The translations under genes and the position numbers were made by a program. 64,000 bases of DNA from Deltaproteobacteria bacterium (GTDB lineage Bacteria; Myxococcota_A; UBA9042; DTJE01). Position 1 is the first letter of the stretch, and each line of letters opens with the position of its first letter. This document shows positions 36,663-45,861 of this stretch, piece after piece. The notes under the pieces were generated by a model. It was not told where the DNA came from. It saw nothing but the letters and a program-made list of their open reading frames with translations, and did not search any database. The DNA lies in NCBI GenBank assembly GCA_029547805.1, contig JAKPOP010000027.1, positions 1 to 64,000 on the forward strand, read 5' to 3'.

Positions 36663-38309
36663 ATGGACCTGACGACCAACAGCCTGCTCCTGACGTGGAC
36701 GGTGTTCACCCCGGCGATCGGCCTTGCAGCCATCCTGCTGCTGCTGGCCCTGCGGCCCCTGGCCCGGTGGCCCCAGGTCTTCCTGGACCAGGCGGCCCGC
36801 GGGATCGGGGTCGTCACCACGGTCGTCGCCACGGCGTTGGGGATCGCCCTGTGGGCGGGCTTCGACGGGAGCACCGCGGCGCTCCAGTTCATCCACCGCA
36901 CGGTCTGGATGCGGTCCTGGAACATCGAGTACTTCGTCGCGGTGGACGGCCTCTCCCTGTCGATGGTGGTCCTCACGGTGGTGGTCTTCCTGGCCGGCGC
37001 CGTCGCCTCACTGCCCTGGTGGGGGGCCCTGGACGACCATCACCCCCACTTCTCGAAGCGCCACGTGCCGGGCTACTGGGTGCTGTTCCTGCTGCTGGAG
37101 ACCGGCGTGCTGGGGACCTTCGCCGCCCAGGACTTCTTCCTGTTCTACGTGTTCTGGGAGGTGATGCTGCTGCCGATGTACTTCCTGATCGGCATCTGGG
37201 GCGCGCCTCCCCGCCGGGACCCCGACGGGCGCGTCCGGGGAGGCCCCTACGCGGCGATCAAGTTCTTCCTCTACACGCTGGCGGGGTCGGTGCTGATGCT
37301 GCTGGCGATGATCGCCATCTACTATGCCTCGGGCCCCGGCACGCTGGCCGACGGCACCGCCACCCAGCACACCTTCAACCTGCCGCTGCTGGCCCGGCAG
37401 GCCCGGGAGGGGACCTTCCTGCGGGCGGCGCCGATCCTGGGCCTGGACTTCGCCCGGGTGGTCTTCGTCGGGCTCTTCATCGGGTTCGCCATCAAGGTCC
37501 CGATGTTCCCGTTCCACACCTGGCTCCCGGACGCCCACGTCGATGCCCCGACCCCCATCAGCGTGATCCTGGCGGGCATCCTGCTCAAGACCGGCGTCTA
37601 TGGCCTGTTCCGGTTCAATCTCCAGCTGTTCCCCGGGGCCCTCGACTGGGCCTCCTACGCCGTCGGGGTCCTCGGGGTCGTCAACATCGTCTACGGGGCC
37701 TTCGTCTGCATGGCCCAGAAGGACCTCAAGAAACTGATCGCCTACTCGTCGGTCTCCCACATGGGCTTCTGCCTGCTGGGACTGGCCGCCGGGACGCCCC
37801 AGGCGGTGAACGGGGCGATCTTCCAGATGGTGGGCCACGGCATCGTGAGCCCGATGCTGTTCCTGGTCGCCGGGGTGATCTACGACCGGGCCCACACCCG
37901 GCAGATCGAGGCCTTCGGCGGCCTGGCCCACCGGATGCCCGAGTACGCCGCGGTGACCGGGCTGGCCTTCATGGCCTCCCTGGGCCTGCCGGGCCTGGCG
38001 GGATTCGTCGGGGAGGTGCTGGTCTTCCTGGGGTCCTTCGCGGCCACGGACCCCCTCTTCCGGGTGCTCGTGTCCATCGGCGCCCTGTCGGTGATCATCA
38101 CGGCGGCCTACTACCTGTGGACCATGCAGCGGATGTTCCTGGGGCCGTTCAACGAGGCCTGGGCCCACCTCATGGACATGAACTGGCGGGAACGGATCAC
38201 CCTCTATCCCCTGGCGGTGGTCACGGTCGTGCTGGGGGTCTGGCCGGTCCCGGTCTTCCGGATGCTCGAGGGGACCGTCGGGACCCTGATCGGGGGCCTG
38301 GGACACTGA
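36663..38309 (+). CDS. nuoM: NADH-quinone oxidoreductase subunit M
   Basis: A 548-residue antiporter-like subunit with about 14 helices. Conserved features: VDGLSLSMVVLTV, FYVFWEVMLLPMYFLIG with the channel Glu, KVPMFPFHTWLPDAHVDAP and IAYSSVSHMGFCLLG. The ATG is 5 bases after the nuoL stop, with GAGGGGA as ribosome-binding site. Confidence 0.97.
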   Translation: MDLTTNSLLLTWTVFTPAIGLAAILLLLALRPLARWPQVFLDQAARGIGVVTTVVATALGIALWAGFDGSTAALQFIHRTVWMRSWNIEYFVAVDGLSLSMVVLTVVVFLAGAVASLPWWGALDDHHPHFSKRHVPGYWVLFLLLETGVLGTFAAQDFFLFYVFWEVMLLPMYFLIGIWGAPPRRDPDGRVRGGPYAAIKFFLYTLAGSVLMLLAMIAIYYASGPGTLADGTATQHTFNLPLLARQAREGTFLRAAPILGLDFARVVFVGLFIGFAIKVPMFPFHTWLPDAHVDAPTPISVILAGILLKTGVYGLFRFNLQLFPGALDWASYAVGVLGVVNIVYGAFVCMAQKDLKKLIAYSSVSHMGFCLLGLAAGTPQAVNGAIFQMVGHGIVSPMLFLVAGVIYDRAHTRQIEAFGGLAHRMPEYAAVTGLAFMASLGLPGLAGFVGEVLVFLGSFAATDPLFRVLVSIGALSVIITAAYYLWTMQRMFLGPFNEAWAHLMDMNWRERITLYPLAVVTVVLGVWPVPVFRMLEGTVGTLIGGLGH

Positions 38310-38343
38310 GCCGCCGGGTCTTTCGGGCGGCAAGGCGGGGCGC

Positions 38344-39813
38344 ATGGGAACGAACCTCTGGTCGATCCTCCCGGAACTGGTGCTGGCCGGCACGCTGGTG
38401 CTGGTGCTGGCGGCGGACCTGCTGCTCCGGGGCCGCCCGGATCGCCCCGGGGCCCTGACCCTGATGGCGACCCTCGGACTGTTGGGGGCCGGCATCTCCC
38501 TGGCCACCCTGCCCGGGACCGGGGCCTTCTTCGACGGCCTGGTGGTCGGGGACCCCCTGGGACGGTTCTTCCGGGGCCTCTTCCTGGTCGCCGGGGCCAT
38601 GGGGATCTGGTTCGGCCTCCTGTCGGAGGAGGTCCCCCGGACGCGCTTCGGGGAGTTCGTGGTGTTGATCCTGGCCGCCACGATGGGGACCTGCCTGCTG
38701 GTCCAGTCCCGGAACCTGCTGATGATCGCCGTCTCGCTCGAACTGATCTCGCTGCCGTCCTATGCCCTGGCGGGCTTCCGCCGGGGGGACCGGCTCTCCA
38801 GCGAGGCGGCCCTGAAGTACGTCCTCTACGGTGCCGCCTCCACGGGCCTGATGCTCTACGGCATGAGCCTGCTCTACGGCCTCGCCGGGACCCTGGACCT
38901 GCCGTCGCTGGCCCCGGCCCTGGGGCGGGAACTGGCCTCCGGGGCCCCGCCGGTGCGCCTGGGCCTGGCGATGGGGGGGCTGTTCACGCTGGCGGGGCTG
39001 GCCTACAAGGTCTCGGCGGTGCCCTTTCACGCCTGGGCGCCGGACGTCTACCAGGGCGCCCCGACCCCCGTCACCGCCTTCCTCTCGGTGGGGCCCAAGG
39101 CCGCCGGCGTCGCGGCGATGATCCGGTTCCTCTCCGAGGGGTTCGGGTCCTCGGCCACCGGGCAGCCCTTCTTCCCCTGGCCCGTGGTCATCGGCCTGAT
39201 CGCGATGGCGACGATGACCGTGGGGAACCTGGCGGCCCTGGCCCAGGACAACGTGAAGCGGCTGCTGGCCTGGTCCTCCATCGCCCATGCGGGCTACCTG
39301 CTGGTGGGCGTCTCGGTGGGGACCCCCGAGGCCATCCGGGCCGTGGCCCTCTACGCGCCGGTCTACCTGCTCATGAACCTGGGGGCCTTCCTGGCGGTCC
39401 TGGCCGTCCGGCACCGCACCGGGGCCGAGACGATGGCGGCCTACCGGGGCCTGGGCACCCGGAGCCCGTGGATCGCCGTGAGCCTGACGGTCTTCCTGTT
39501 CAGCCTCACGGGCCTGCCGCCCCTGGCGGGCTTCATCGGCAAGTTCTATCTCTTTGCCGCCGCCCTGGAGGTCGGCCGGCCCTTCTTCCTGGTGCTGGCC
39601 CTCGTCGGCGTGCTCAACTCGGTCATTTCGCTCTACTACTATGCCCGGCTGGTCCGGGCGATGTTCCTGGACCGGGGGGCGGGCCTGCCGTCGGTGGCCG
39701 CGCCCCGGCCCGTCGCCTGGCTGCTGCTGGTGCTGGCCGTGCCGACGCTGGTCCTGGGCCTCTTCTGGTCCCCGCTGGCGGCGCTGGCCTCCTGGGCCGC
39801 GGGGCTCTCCTGA
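38344..39813 (+). CDS. nuoN: NADH-quinone oxidoreductase subunit N
   Basis: A 489-residue antiporter-like subunit, the last of the operon. IAVSLELISLPSYALAGF, KVSAVPFHAWAPDVYQGAPTP and LLAWSSIAHAGYLLVG are hallmarks. It is separated from nuoM by 34 bases. No clear terminator follows; a long-range GCGGATC/GATCCGC pair within 39814-39883 is weak. Confidence 0.97.
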   Translation: MGTNLWSILPELVLAGTLVLVLAADLLLRGRPDRPGALTLMATLGLLGAGISLATLPGTGAFFDGLVVGDPLGRFFRGLFLVAGAMGIWFGLLSEEVPRTRFGEFVVLILAATMGTCLLVQSRNLLMIAVSLELISLPSYALAGFRRGDRLSSEAALKYVLYGAASTGLMLYGMSLLYGLAGTLDLPSLAPALGRELASGAPPVRLGLAMGGLFTLAGLAYKVSAVPFHAWAPDVYQGAPTPVTAFLSVGPKAAGVAAMIRFLSEGFGSSATGQPFFPWPVVIGLIAMATMTVGNLAALAQDNVKRLLAWSSIAHAGYLLVGVSVGTPEAIRAVALYAPVYLLMNLGAFLAVLAVRHRTGAETMAAYRGLGTRSPWIAVSLTVFLFSLTGLPPLAGFIGKFYLFAAALEVGRPFFLVLALVGVLNSVISLYYYARLVRAMFLDRGAGLPSVAAPRPVAWLLLVLAVPTLVLGLFWSPLAALASWAAGLS

Positions 39814-39883
39814 ACGACCGCGGATCGGACCCGAGGGAACGACACGGACGCATGGGGCCCTGGTCGGGGAGCGGGGATCCGCC

Positions 39884-40756
39884 TCAGTGGGCCAGGCAGT
39901 CGTTGTAGGCCGTCTTGCAGGTTCCCGAGAGGGCCTCGATCTCGCAGGGGGTCAGCGGCATCGTGGGGCTGTCAGGATTCCCCGACGGGCAGGCGGTCAC
40001 CAGGCACTGTCCCAGGGGGTCCAGCCACAGGTGGGCCTCCGGCGAGGCCCGCTCCACGCAGGCGATGCAGGCCGTCAGGTCGGGGCACCCGCCGATGCAC
40101 GACACCACCTGGGCGCAGGTCCACTCCCCGAAGTCGTAGCACCGCAGCGCCGGGTCCCGGCAATCCCCCGCCTGGGCCGTCCGCTCGCAGGAGTCGCATT
40201 CCGGCGGCCGGGGATTCTGCCCACAGGATGGGCACTGCTGCTGGATGCAGGCCAGGTAGGCGTTCCAGTCGTTTCTGGCCTCGGGAGCGGCGGCGTTCCA
40301 GCAGAGGTCTGCGCATTCTGCGGGACAGGGGTCCTGACCCCCGCAGCAGTCCTGGAAGCACTGCAGGAGTCCCCGGCAGTCCTGGTACAGATAGGAGACA
40401 TCCTCGGAACCATCGGCCGGGAGGTCCCCAGGTACCAGGTCGATCGGGAGCAGGTCCGTCGGCGGGGTGTCGGTCGGGGGCTCCGGATCGGCCGCCGGGT
40501 CCGGAGTCGGATCGGGGAGTTGGCCGTCCGGCAGGTCCATCGGGGGCGCATCCTCTTCCGGCCCATCGGGCATCGGGTCGGCGGACGGGTCCGTTCCCGG
40601 GAGGACGTCCTCGGACGGTTCCGAGAGGTCCGTGACCGTCTCCCCGGTGTCGACGCCCGGCAGGTCGGTGGACCCGCCGGGGTCCGGGAGCGCGGTGCCA
40701 CTTCCTCCACATCCCAGGGCCATGGCCGCCAGGACCACCCAGGGTACTCGTCTCAT
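39884..40756 (-). CDS. Cysteine-rich lipoprotein with Asp/Pro spacer
   Basis: 290 residues from the second ATG, MRRVPWVVLAAMALGCGG, chosen because it gives a lipobox (ALGC) and follows GGAGGG. A long Asp/Pro/Thr-rich stretch (about 22-120, with repeats like PTDTPPTDLLP) is followed by a disulfide-rich domain with about twenty cysteines (CRGLLQCFQDCCGG, CPAECADLC, CIQQQCPSCG, CIGGCPDLTACIACVE). It has no enzyme motif. The pattern is shared with other lipoproteins in the window and suggests a surface-exposed domain on a flexible stalk. Confidence 0.8.
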   Translation of the reverse strand: MRRVPWVVLAAMALGCGGSGTALPDPGGSTDLPGVDTGETVTDLSEPSEDVLPGTDPSADPMPDGPEEDAPPMDLPDGQLPDPTPDPAADPEPPTDTPPTDLLPIDLVPGDLPADGSEDVSYLYQDCRGLLQCFQDCCGGQDPCPAECADLCWNAAAPEARNDWNAYLACIQQQCPSCGQNPRPPECDSCERTAQAGDCRDPALRCYDFGEWTCAQVVSCIGGCPDLTACIACVERASPEAHLWLDPLGQCLVTACPSGNPDSPTMPLTPCEIEALSGTCKTAYNDCLAH

Positions 40757-40817
40757 CGTGACTCCCTCCATGAAAACCGGGGCCCCTCTGGGCTCCCGTT
40801 CCTCCAGTGATCGTCCT

Positions 40818-40823
40818 TTTATA
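40818..40823 (-). promoter_or_regulatory. -10 element for the lipoprotein gene
   Basis: TATAAA on the minus strand, about 60 bases before the ATG at 40756, in an A/T-rich patch unusual for this genome. A weak -35 (TTCTCG) lies 18 bases upstream. Confidence 0.35.
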
Positions 40824-40967
40824 GTCCTTTCGTCTCGGCAACGAGAAACGGACGACGATGGCCCGCCGTTGCCTGCGGCCGTCGGACCAGGTCTCCGGTC
40901 CAGGCGGTTTCCCGATCAGGGCGGGACGTTCTGCGGGACGGGAACAGGCCCTCGGTCCCCGGTGCCC

Positions 40968-41906
40968 TCATGGAGACGGCGGGTCCGGCCGCAGGCCCCG
41001 GGACCGGAGGAATGCCACGAGACCACCGGGGTCGTCGGTGATGACCCCATCGACCCCCATCTCGATCAGGCGGTCCCAGTCGGCGGGGTCATTGGCGGTC
41101 CAGGGGATCACCCGGATCCCGGCCTGATGCAGGGCCCGGACGTCCGGGGCGGTGATCCATCGATGGTGGGGCGACAGGATCGAGGCCCGGGCGTCTCGGG
41201 CAACGGCCACCAGGTCCACCGGCCGGTCCTGGTCCAGCAGCGCCGCCAGGGGCACCTGGGGCATCCGCTCGTGGAAGGCCCGGAGCACCCGGTGGTCGAA
41301 GCACTGGACCGTGACCTGGTCCCGGACCGGCGAGGCCCGCAGGACCTCGGCCAGCAATGCTGCGAGGCGCTCGGGGGGTGGTCCCAGGTCCGGTCGGCCC
41401 GGCACGGTCTTCAGTTCCAGATTGAGCCGGACGGGCCGGTCCCGGAAGACCCCGGCGATCCGTGCCAGGGACAGGACCTCCTCGAAGGTCGGGATCCGCT
41501 GCCCGCAGACGGCCTGCTGTCCGGGGAAGCGGGGATTGGGCCGGCACCCGCAGTCGAAGGACCGGACCTCCTCCAGCGAGAGGGACCGGATGGCCAGCCC
41601 CTCCGGGGCAGGGCGGCCATCGGGGCCCTGGCAGAGGTCCGGGGGGACCGTCAGGTCGTGGATCACCACGAACCGGTCGTCCCGGGTCACCGCCAGGTCC
41701 ATCTCCAGCACGTCGGCGCCGGCCTTCAGGGCGAAGTCGAACCCCACCAGCGTGTTCTCGGGCCGCAGGGCCCGGGCCCCCCGATGCCCCTGGACCTCGA
41801 TGGATCGTGGGTGATCCCGGGGATCCGGGTCCCTCCGGGCGACCTGCCGCTGGGCGGCGCACTGGACCAGCAGCCCCACCAGCAGCACTGCCGACCAGCG
41901 TCCCAT
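40968..41906 (-). CDS. Glycerophosphodiester phosphodiesterase lipoprotein
   Basis: 312 residues. Start MGRWSAVLLVGLLVQCAAQ gives a lipobox (LVQC) and follows GGAGG. GDPD domain: GHRGARALRPENTLVGFDFALKAG (cut here as family start HRG...PENT), the metal-binding EMDLAVTRDD and HDLTV with the catalytic His, NLELK, and C-terminal VIPWTANDPADW and GVDGVITDDPG. These enzymes hydrolyse deacylated phospholipids to glycerol-3-phosphate. As a lipoprotein it would act in the periplasm or at the outer membrane. An extra Cys-rich insertion (FDCGCRPN...AVCGQ) follows the catalytic region. Confidence 0.92.
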   Translation of the reverse strand: MGRWSAVLLVGLLVQCAAQRQVARRDPDPRDHPRSIEVQGHRGARALRPENTLVGFDFALKAGADVLEMDLAVTRDDRFVVIHDLTVPPDLCQGPDGRPAPEGLAIRSLSLEEVRSFDCGCRPNPRFPGQQAVCGQRIPTFEEVLSLARIAGVFRDRPVRLNLELKTVPGRPDLGPPPERLAALLAEVLRASPVRDQVTVQCFDHRVLRAFHERMPQVPLAALLDQDRPVDLVAVARDARASILSPHHRWITAPDVRALHQAGIRVIPWTANDPADWDRLIEMGVDGVITDDPGGLVAFLRSRGLRPDPPSP

Positions 41907-42242
41907 CCCCGATCCTCCGACGTCCCCGGGGTCTTCCCGGGGGCCCGAACCCCTTTCTGGACCAGCGAATGATTCTAGCATCCCGTGCCCCCCGACTTCC
42001 CGATGTCCCTTGCGGCCGGGAGGCCCCAAAACCCGCCCCCGGCCCCGCGGCCGGTGGCGGACTCCTCTGGCCCGCGCCCTGGGTTGATCCCCGGAACAAC
42101 GACCCAGGTCCGGGGCCTCGTCGCCCGGCCCATCTCCGCGGTTCCCGGAGTGATCCCGGAGCCTTGCTCACGCCCAGGACGCCGGATGCCCCGGGAACCG
42201 CTATGTTGAGAAGGATTCTCTGGAAGCCCGGGAGGACCCTCG
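41907..42242. other. 336-base intergenic region between divergent lipoprotein genes
   Basis: I see no gene here. On the minus strand TAGAAT (41977-41972) is a good -10 for the GDPD gene but lacks a -35. On the plus strand TATGTT (42202-42207) could be the -10 for the next gene. A 9-bp inverted repeat, GGTTCCCGG at 42140-42148 and CCGGGAACC at 42191-42199, flanks the region upstream of that -10 and could be an operator, though chance pairing is possible. Confidence 0.35.
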
Positions 42243-43421
42243 ATGACCCCGGCTCGGATGCTGATCGCCTCGCTGACCTGTCTGGCCTCTGGCGCCTGCG
42301 AACCGGCCCTGGAGGTCGGCCCGGGCTTCACCGACGTCTCTCCTCGGCAACTGGTCCGGACCCAGCAGGGCATTCTCTACGCGGTGGTGCCCACCTGCGA
42401 TGCCTACCCGGACTGTCCGGGCAGCGAGTTGCGGGCCTGGCGTGCCGACCGTGCCCTGGAACCCCAGTCCTTCCGGCTGGTGGACCCCGATGCCATGCCC
42501 CGGGGCGGCATTGGCAGCGCGGCTGCGGCCCTGGACGACCAGGGCCGGATCCAGGTGGCCTGGGTCACCCGGGACGGTCACGCCCGGGCGGCCTTCATCG
42601 ACCCGGCCACGGACCGCTGGTCCGCCCCGGTGACCCTGGAGGCCACCGACTGGACCGACTTCGGCCAGGGGGATCAGGGCGTCGCGCTGGCGGTGGACGC
42701 CACAGGGCGACCCCACGCCTGCTGGAACCGCCGGGAGGAGGGCAGCCTGCGGATCCGGTGCGCCTTCCGGGACGGGGAGGCCTGGACCCCGGCCCGGACC
42801 GTGGACCTGCCGGCACCGGGACCGCGTCGGAACGCCTGGCATCCCACCCTGGCCTTCGGTCCCGATGGGACGCTGTGGCTCTCCTGGCTCGAAGGCAGCG
42901 GCAACTACAAGCCCGACGGGATCATCCGGGTGCGCAGCCGGGGCCCCGACGGGGCCTGGCGGGTCCCCGAGGACCTGGCCGAACCGGCGATGACCGGGAT
43001 CGACAACGGCCCGTCGCTGCTGGTCACGGCCGATGGCATGGTGCACCTGGCCTTCGCGGGCCGGGGCAACGAGGTGCGCTATCGCTTCCGGGACGCCTCG
43101 GGATGGCACGCCGCCGATCCCCCCCTGACCCGGACGCACAACCCGTCCCTGGGTCCCGACGGACGCGGCGGGGTCTGGCTCTACGCCCATGGCCCCGTGC
43201 CGGCCGATGACCTGGCCTCCCGGGCCGTGGACCTCCTGGCGATGCACCGGCCCCCAGGGGGATCCTGGGGTCCCTGGCAGGAGTTGTTGAAGGGCCGATG
43301 GGACTGTTCGGTGGCCCCCCGATGGGCCCAGTTCCACCACGTCCTGCCGGGCCTGCTGGACTTCGCCTTCTGGGACGACCGCTACCCGAACACCCTCTGG
43401 GTGGGCATCAACACCCTGTGA
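42243..43421 (+). CDS. Putative beta-propeller lipoprotein
   Basis: 392 residues with a lipoprotein signal ending at ASGAC. The mature part has repeated blades with Gly-Asp and Trp patterns: DDQGRIQVAWVTRDG, DATGRPHACWNRRE, GPDGTLWLSWLEG, TADGMVHLAFAGRG and GPDGRGGVWLYAHG. This is typical of sialidase/BNR-like six-bladed propellers, but the catalytic Arg triad of sialidases is not evident, so a binding or sensing role is likelier. The ATG follows GGGAGGA. It is convergent with cca across 23 bases. Confidence 0.75.
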   Translation: MTPARMLIASLTCLASGACEPALEVGPGFTDVSPRQLVRTQQGILYAVVPTCDAYPDCPGSELRAWRADRALEPQSFRLVDPDAMPRGGIGSAAAALDDQGRIQVAWVTRDGHARAAFIDPATDRWSAPVTLEATDWTDFGQGDQGVALAVDATGRPHACWNRREEGSLRIRCAFRDGEAWTPARTVDLPAPGPRRNAWHPTLAFGPDGTLWLSWLEGSGNYKPDGIIRVRSRGPDGAWRVPEDLAEPAMTGIDNGPSLLVTADGMVHLAFAGRGNEVRYRFRDASGWHAADPPLTRTHNPSLGPDGRGGVWLYAHGPVPADDLASRAVDLLAMHRPPGGSWGPWQELLKGRWDCSVAPRWAQFHHVLPGLLDFAFWDDRYPNTLWVGINTL

Positions 43422-43444
43422 CGGGGAAGACCCCTGGGGCTCCC

Positions 43445-44818
43445 CTAGGATGTTTCCGGGGGATCCGGTTCCCCCTCTCGGGCCGGCCCGCGAGTCGGAC
43501 CCTCCCGGGAGACCGTCGGCCCTTCCGGGGAGAGCGGGGGGGCGCGGCGGCCGGCACCGTGGGCCATCTGGTCCCGGATCAGCGCCAGGGCCTCCTCCCG
43601 GTTCCGCACCTCGCCCCGAAGCCAGGCATCCTCGATGGCCTTCAGGGCCTCCGCCAGCGCCGGTCCCGGTCGCAGGCCTTCCCGGATCAGGTCGTGGCCA
43701 TCGACCAGCGGTCCGGGAAACAGGTCCTCGGGGCCCCAGAGGGCCAGGCGATCCCGGGCGACCTGGAGGGGACCCGTCGTCGCCCCGGGGCTCCAGGCCT
43801 CGGCGACTGCCAGGGCCGCCGGGAACTCCGGGCGACGGACCAGGCGCTTCTCCTGGGCAACGTCCCCCAGGGGCAGACCCTGGAGGTCGTCCATCGTCCG
43901 CAGGATGCCGGCCACCGCGTCCCGGAGCGCCGTGCTGCGCCGCAATCGCCCGAGGAACTCCCGGGCCTGTCGGGCACCCACCGGGCGCAGCGCTGCGGCC
44001 CAGGTCCAGGGGAGGGGCCGTCCCTCCAGGCGATCGAGGGCCTCGGCGACCTGGTCCACCTGGCCGGTCCACCCGGGGAGCACGACCGGCAGCAGGCCCG
44101 ACCGGTCCAGCAGCCGCCACCCGAGGCCCGGATGGGGGGACTGCAGCAGACGCCCCATCTCCTCGGCGACCCGCTCGGGACTCACGGTGGCCACGGTGGG
44201 GGCCCGGCGGACCAGGGCCTCCCAGGTGGCCTCGTCGATCGTGAACCCGGTCTTCGCGGCGAAACGGACCGCCCGCAGGGGTCTCAGGTGGTCCTCTTCG
44301 AAGCGGGCGTCGGGGTCCCCGATGGCCCGGATGCGCCGGGCCCGAAGGTCCGCCACGCCCCCGACCAGGTCCACCACGCGCCCCGTGAAGGGGTCCAGGG
44401 CCAGTCCGTTGATCGTGAAGTCCCGCCTGCGGACGTCCTCGGACAGGCTCCCGAACCGTACCGCGTCGGGCCGTCGCCCGTCGCTGTAGCCCAGGTCCTC
44501 CCGGAAGGTCGCCACCTCGTACTCGTGCCCCCCCAGGCGCACCCGGACGACTCCGAACTGCACCCCTACGGGAACATGGCGTGGAAACAGGCGCCGGACC
44601 TCTTCCGGAGGCGCCGAGGTGGCGACGTCCCAGTCCTTCGGCGTCTGGCTCAGCACGAGGTCCCGGACGCCCCCCCCGACGAGCCAGGCCTCCTGGCCCG
44701 CCTGTCGGAGGCGCTGGACGACCTGTCGCGCGCCCTCGAAGGTCGGGTCCCCGGCGGGCAGGGGGACCCTCTCCTCGACAAGGATCGGGGCCTCGGCCTC
44801 GGGATCGGGGGTCTTCAC
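43445..44818 (-). CDS. cca: CCA-adding tRNA nucleotidyltransferase / poly(A) polymerase family
   Basis: 457 residues. Adds or repairs the 3' CCA of tRNA, or acts as poly(A) polymerase; the two cannot be told apart by eye. Class II head: VGGGVRDLVL, the catalytic DWDVAT, RRDFTINGLALDP and RPLRAVRFAAKTGF. Helical neck and body follow. The GTG start at 44818 overlaps the stop of the lipid kinase gene (GTGA). The tail is Pro/Glu-rich. The single tRNA in the window already encodes CCA, so here the enzyme would mainly do repair. Confidence 0.92.
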   Translation of the reverse strand: MKTPDPEAEAPILVEERVPLPAGDPTFEGARQVVQRLRQAGQEAWLVGGGVRDLVLSQTPKDWDVATSAPPEEVRRLFPRHVPVGVQFGVVRVRLGGHEYEVATFREDLGYSDGRRPDAVRFGSLSEDVRRRDFTINGLALDPFTGRVVDLVGGVADLRARRIRAIGDPDARFEEDHLRPLRAVRFAAKTGFTIDEATWEALVRRAPTVATVSPERVAEEMGRLLQSPHPGLGWRLLDRSGLLPVVLPGWTGQVDQVAEALDRLEGRPLPWTWAAALRPVGARQAREFLGRLRRSTALRDAVAGILRTMDDLQGLPLGDVAQEKRLVRRPEFPAALAVAEAWSPGATTGPLQVARDRLALWGPEDLFPGPLVDGHDLIREGLRPGPALAEALKAIEDAWLRGEVRNREEALALIRDQMAHGAGRRAPPLSPEGPTVSREGPTRGPAREGEPDPPETS

Positions 44819-45843
44819 AGGGCCTCTCCGGCCACGACCTCCAGGCGATGGGGACTCAGGGAGACCGACAGGCGCCCCTGGCAGCGGTAGAGTTCCCCGT
44901 CCAGCGTGTAGTCGCCCCGGAGGCTGATCCGCCGGCCCTCGGAGACGTCCCGGATCAGGGGATGGGGCCACTGCCACAGCAGGTGCGGCAGCAGCCGGAC
45001 CAGCTCCCGGGCGTTCCGGCTGCGGATCAGGCGGGCCGCGAAGCCCTCGGTCCCCGGGGGCACCGCCAGGGACCAGATCGCCCCCCGGACCAGTTTCAGG
45101 TCGATCGTCGAGGCCACCACGGCGGTGACCCCGGCGACCTCCTCGCCGTCCAGCACGACCGGGTCCGCCGGATTCGAGGGCCTCAGGCGCCACTGGTGGG
45201 CCTGGAAGAAGCCGTTGCCCAGCAGGGCCCCGAGGCTCCCCTCTCCCAGCAGCCGCAGCAGTCCACCGTAGCCCGATCCCAGTTCCTCGCAGAGGGCCAG
45301 GGCATTCCGGACCACCTCGCTGCCGAAGACCATGCCAAGCAGGGGTTCGGGACGCCCCTCTTCCCGGATCTCCAGCAGCCTCAGGGGACGGGTCGGTACC
45401 TGCGCCAGCAGGGACCGGGGGTGGCGGGCCAGGAAGCGTCGCACGGTCCGGACCGGGCTGCCCTTCGTGCCCATGGCCCGGCTGGCCATGTTGTAGGTCC
45501 CGCCGTTCAGGAACAGCAGCCGGGGGAAGGGTCGGAGACCCCGGGACACCTCGGCCCCGATCTGCCGGACCAGGGCATTGATCACCCCGTGGATGGTCCC
45601 GTCTCCGCCGTTGATCGCCAGCACGTTGATGCCGCGCCCCAGCAGCGTCCCGACCGCCTCGTCCACCTGGTCCCGGGTGACGGTCATCACCCCGTCCAGT
45701 TCGGAGGCCAGTTCCCGCTCCAGCACGCCGTGGGTGAACGGGAAACGGTGGTTGTGCTGGGCGGCGGGGTTCGTGAGGACCCCGAGCCGAACCGGGACGT
45801 GCCGACCGGTTTCCGGGAGATCCAGGAGGGGAATGGCAGGCAT
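44815..45843 (-). CDS. Diacylglycerol/lipid kinase family protein
   Basis: 342 residues. The kinase signature is INGGDGTIHGVINAL at about 78-92, with LTNPAAQHNH at the N-terminus and FLNGGTYNMASRAMG after it. The C-terminal beta-sandwich ends in TLDGELYRCQGRLSVSLSPHRLEVV, which includes the DGE motif of the DagK/YegS group. The lipid substrate is unknown. It sits between a large lipoprotein gene (18 bases upstream) and cca (overlap), all on the minus strand, so the three are probably one transcript. Confidence 0.9.
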   Translation of the reverse strand: MPAIPLLDLPETGRHVPVRLGVLTNPAAQHNHRFPFTHGVLERELASELDGVMTVTRDQVDEAVGTLLGRGINVLAINGGDGTIHGVINALVRQIGAEVSRGLRPFPRLLFLNGGTYNMASRAMGTKGSPVRTVRRFLARHPRSLLAQVPTRPLRLLEIREEGRPEPLLGMVFGSEVVRNALALCEELGSGYGGLLRLLGEGSLGALLGNGFFQAHQWRLRPSNPADPVVLDGEEVAGVTAVVASTIDLKLVRGAIWSLAVPPGTEGFAARLIRSRNARELVRLLPHLLWQWPHPLIRDVSEGRRISLRGDYTLDGELYRCQGRLSVSLSPHRLEVVAGEAL

Positions 45844-45861
45844 CGGCGGGTGTCCTGGGTC

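Noticed and set aside
41972-41977. Full promoter for the GDPD lipoprotein gene
   Set aside because: TAGAAT is a good -10 but no -35-like sequence stands at 16-18 bases, so only the -10 is mentioned in the intergenic entry.
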